From Castanea sativa (taxonomy: Eukaryota > Streptophyta > Magnoliopsida > Fagales > Fagaceae): 64,000 nucleotides of DNA. The notes beneath the pieces are model-generated. The model was not told the origin of the DNA. It made no database searches and saw only the letters and a list, made by a program, of their open reading frames with translations. Of the stretch, positions 60,801 to 64,000 are shown piece after piece. The DNA lies in contig NC_134013.1 of assembly GCF_040712315.1 (NCBI RefSeq), positions 32,585,001 through 32,649,000 of the forward strand, given 5' to 3'. The position numbers and the translations under genes were made by a program. Every line of letters begins with the position of its first letter. Positions within the stretch are counted from its first letter, which is position 1.

Positions 60801-61821
60801 CCTCTTTTGTCCTCAGAGTTTGAATATCTTCACGCAAATGGAAAGTGTGAGATGGATTGGTTCTTTACATATTGGCTTCTTCTGCAGAAGTCAGTTCTTT
60901 GAGTTTCCTTGAAAGGGTTTTTCGGACTTGCCTAAAGGTCTCTTGGTCCCACTACTTAAGTTTTCTTGACACATGGAAATCTATTTTGTTATAAGGCGCA
61001 CTAGGGAAGACTCAACCACATCTACCCATTATTCCTTTATAACATTTTCGCAAGTCTTATCTTTTATCCACATTGATTCAAAGCACAATGGTCGGCCCTT
61101 ACGTTAGAATCGTTTAAGTTCAGAGTCTTAGATGAGAAGGATCGGTTTGTGGTCAGAGTGAAATGCGTTGATGTAGTGAATATGGGATGTAAGGAACCTC
61201 AAAATACAATCCACTATTGCTACTACCCTGTTAAGTCTGATCCAAGTATTATGATCCTCCGATCACCGACTACACCAAGTAAAAGGAAAGTCGTTGAATC
61301 CTAAATCTTTTAAAGCACAAACATCCAATGCCTCGCGAAAGCCTACCATCTGTCTTTCAGGTCTATCAAGCCAACCTTGCTTTTCATCCACTTTCAAGAT
61401 TTCATTAAAATCCCTCATGCACAACCATGGTATGTTGAATTGCTGGCTTAATTGTTTTAGTGTAGATTATGAATCTTCCCGGTTGGCAGTTTCAGGGTCA
61501 CTGTAGAAACCCGTGAAACGCTAGGCGTCATCCATCCCATGGTCTATAACAGCATCAATGTAGTGGTACGAAGAAGTGTGCACAGTAACTTTCAACTCAT
61601 CTTTTCCAAAGAAGTGCTAAACCGCTTCCTTAATTTACATGAGGGACAGTAAAAGAATTTGCATAATGAAGCTTCCTTTGAATTCTGTCAATAACATGTT
61701 TGACAACCTTCGTTTCCATCAAGAAAACCATTTTGGGATCTTTTTTGCCAACTAAAGTAGCAAGTTCCTCCATTGTCCATAGGTTCCCAAGCCCACAACA
61801 ATTCCAACTTAAGCAACTCAT
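57861..61821 (-). pseudogene. LINE-C ORF2 (endonuclease, RT, zf-RVT, RNase H)
   Basis: The endonuclease start MSCLSWNCCGLGN is at 61821-61783, with FLMETKV shortly after. Reverse transcriptase has TAxDPDGMSPVFYK near 60460-60415, motif A VKLDMNKAYDRVKHDF at 60084-60037, and motif C FFFDDNVLFC near 59760-59730, where the usual alanine before DD is Phe. Then come SQAGREVLIK and PTYSMSCFKL (59450-59370) and the zf-RVT PNKVRHFAWRACNNALPT near 58655-58605. RNase H keeps EGDSALVIQAIN (57990-57955), but its first block reads NFDEA instead of NFDGA. At least six frame breaks are visible. Confidence 0.88.
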
Positions 61822-62049
61822 CGAAACTAGTGGTGCTGGTTACCACCTAAAGATTTTCTTTGTCATCTAATCCTGATTTTGCCAAGCATTACTTCTTAGG
61901 GAATTTTGAATCCAAAGCCTCCACCAATAGCCTACATCTGTCTTCGGATTCCATTATAACATTATCAGTACTTGACTCTTCACTTTAGACCAACTTCTTC
62001 AATTTCTTTCCAATTGAGGGAGATGGTACATCCTTGTTGGTAATGTCCC

Positions 62050-63880
62050 GTAACTAACCATTGTTTGCATAGAAAGCAAAAGGAACGGGATGGCTTATGA
62101 ATAGGCCATCATCTCCCCCTTGTGGACTACTAACAAGGGATTTTTGAATTGGAAGAACACAACTATCAACTCCAATACTTCCAATGTGGTGTGCCACCAA
62201 ATCCATATTCGGTCCCAAACTTCTCGCAGGTTTTAGGGTATTATCACCTAAGAAGGGCTGTCCCATAATTGGAGGATTTGAGTCCATGGTCATGGCATCC
62301 TTCATAAAGAAGTCTAGGCTTTCCTCATAGGAATGGCAACGGGTCGGGTTCGGGCCGGGTTTTTGCATACCCGGACCCGACCCACGGGCCAAGACCCGGA
62401 ACCCGGACCCGGCCCGATTATTAATCGGGTTTTTTTCCCGGGGCCCATACCCGCCCCGCCGGGCCCCACGGGCCCCGCGGGCCCCGTTTATCTTCTTGGG
62501 CCCAAATCTAGCCTAACAAATTTTTTTTTTTGAAGCCCATTAAATTTTTTCCCTAGATTCAAGCCATTTAACATGGCCCAAATGCCAAAATTTGGCATTT
62601 AGGCCACATTATAGGGCAAACAAATCAAACCAAATTATAAGTTAATCATAAATCAATAAATCACAACTAAGATTTTAAATCAACAAATCACTTAAAAAGT
62701 TACAAAATAAATCCCACAAGTCTAGGAAATTACAAAATGTCTTATCCTCCAACTAACAAATGAAAAAGACTAAGAAATTCTTACAAAATGTCTTATCCTC
62801 CATAACCGGGTTTTTATTCGGGGCGGGTTTCGGGTCGGGTTTCGGATTTTTTTATAAAACCCGGACCCGACCCGAACCCGCTTCGGGTTTTTTTTAAAAA
62901 CCCATACCCGACCCTATTCTTTATCGGGCCGGGTAAAATCCGGCCCATTAGGGTCGGGCCGGACCGGGTATCCGCGGGCCGGATCTAAATTGCCATCCCC
63001 CGTTTTGTCCACTACCACCATGTTCCACCAGAGGTTTTTTTTTTTGGTAGAGATTGTTTTCTGGTAATGCCAACCCTTTCTTCCACGCCAATGGACCTCG
63101 AGCTTTACCCGACACCACTACTTCAAACTTCCTAGTTGATTTAAACGGTTCAGCATGCAACCATTCTCCATATTGTTGGGACTGCTTTTTCAAATTTCCC
63201 CTTCCCTGGAGCCACACTTCACAATTTCGTTCCCCATGGTCCGCTCTACCACATCAATAGCAAAAATTGGGTAAGCATTCATACTTTAGGAGCGCCCAAC
63301 CAACCTGTTCTCCATTCGTCATAATTTTGCAACACCGTGGCAATGGCTTTGTGATATCAGTGGACGAATGAACCCGTAGGAATTCCCCCCTTGCCGATCA
63401 TCCTTAGCGTCCTCAACACAGATGATAGTTCCTATAATATTCCCCACTACCTCCCTTATCGCATGCGTTAAGCTCTTTTCTAGGGATATTATGGAGCTAG
63501 ACCCAAAAACTCATGGTCGAATAAACCAAATGAGGAGCGAACTCCGCATCGGCTGCCCGTTGAAACGCAACCAAGTGGTTATCATACGACCATGGTTCAA
63601 ACTCTAGCACCCTTTTTAAATCAAGACTATCTTCAAACTCAAATAACAAAACATTACCTCCTATATCCCTAATTTTAAGTTCTCCAATAAGCTTCTATAG
63701 AGGTTTAAAGGTGCATGTAATTGCCTCAGCTTTTACGACTCTCTTGGTAAAGAATTTGCCTACTAGACGATACACATTAGCCTCCTTCTCTCGTGGTACA
63801 TCAGCCCCCCTCTCCTCTTCTTCAAACAACGAGAACCGAGCCCACCAATCATGAACACTCACCATAAGGAGAAAACACAC
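62050..63880 (-). pseudogene. LINE-C ORF1 (gag-like, zinc knuckle), interrupted
   Basis: The N-terminus, with WARFSLFEEEERGADVP and EANVYRLVGKFFTKR (63850-63740), resembles the DUF4283-type start of plant LINE ORF1. A CCHC zinc knuckle near 63215-63260 reads CY*CGRADHGERNC, with a stop inside the first C-x2-C. The frame is split by the insertion at 62330-62999; the part after it continues EESLDFFMKDAMTMDSNPP. Confidence 0.7.
62330..62999. mobile_element. Non-autonomous element with CGGGTCGGGTT-type ends, in LINE-C ORF1
   Basis: The ends TAGGAATGGCAAC and TTGCCATCCCC form imperfect inverted repeats similar to the hAT terminus TAGGGGTGGCAA. Subterminal arrays of CGGGTCGGGTTCGGG, ACCCGGACCCGACCC and GGGCCCCGCGGGCCCC lie at 62340-62490 and 62815-62985, with an AT-rich centre. 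It splits the ORF1 reading frame. No clear target duplication was found. The plan is the same as for the element at 54210-55358. Confidence 0.7.
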
Positions 63881-64000
63881 AAAACTAATAGGAAAAAACT
63901 CAAAAAAGAAAAAAGAAAAAAAAGAAACACACCATCGTACCAGCCCTAGCGACTGTTGGGAATAGAGACCTAAATAGTGAAAGGGACAAAATTCTACACG

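Larger units (their letters stand above)
57454..63960 (-). mobile_element. LINE-C: nearly full-length L1-type LINE, decayed
   Basis: Read on the minus strand it runs from ORF1 (gag-like, about 63880-62050) through ORF2 endonuclease (from 61821), reverse transcriptase (about 60630-59290), zf-RVT (about 58680-58510) and RNase H (about 58170-57860) to the tail GATTCTC-A(17) at 57454-57470. The 5' limit is not determined and may lie past 63960. It is interrupted by a MITE in its 3' UTR and by a GC-rich repeat-ended insertion in ORF1. Frameshifts and stops make it non-functional. Confidence 0.9.

Overview
The window is nuclear DNA of a flowering plant, most likely a woody core eudicot. The evidence is two intact spliced genes that match dicot families, very AT-rich intergenic DNA, and many plant-type transposable elements (LINEs, SINE, CACTA, hAT, Tourist-like MITEs, Gypsy LTRs). 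A Fagales origin is my guess from the look of the repeats; I could not test it.

Layout: 1-3088 is the 3' part of a decayed L1-type LINE. 3089-3772 is the promoter of the first gene. 3773-13619 is an intact three-exon ABCG25-type half-size ABC transporter (abscisic acid exporter family, 662 aa) with a 7.6-kb second intron that holds a SINE and several short tandem repeats. 14084-14660 is a LINE fragment. 15522-15919 is a small secreted cysteine-rich peptide gene that seems broken by a frameshift. 16000-32100 is a repeat-dense intergenic block: Gypsy LTR plus gag start, a CACTA transposon with a decayed transposase, three related Tourist-like MITEs, a tandem duplication and a Tat/Ogre-type LTR.

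32258-52838 is an intact 21-exon gene for the exocyst subunit SEC5 (1108 aa, every junction GT-AG and in phase). Its introns carry a hAT element with an 8-bp target duplication, a fold-back element and several LINE pieces, one with its own target duplication. Downstream are a solo LTR with a nested hAT-like element (53849-55696) and a long, nearly full-length but decayed LINE on the minus strand (57454 to about 63960).

The two genes are not obviously functionally linked. ABCG25 exports abscisic acid at the plasma membrane; SEC5 is part of the complex that tethers secretory vesicles there. The most interesting regulatory signal is at the ABCG25 locus: a pair of ABRE cores just upstream of a TATA-like box, and three more ABRE cores in a 48-bp tandem repeat inside intron 2, which suggests control of the exporter by its own substrate. 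I found no convincing wholly new biological system; most of the rest is transposon biology with clear insertion footprints.
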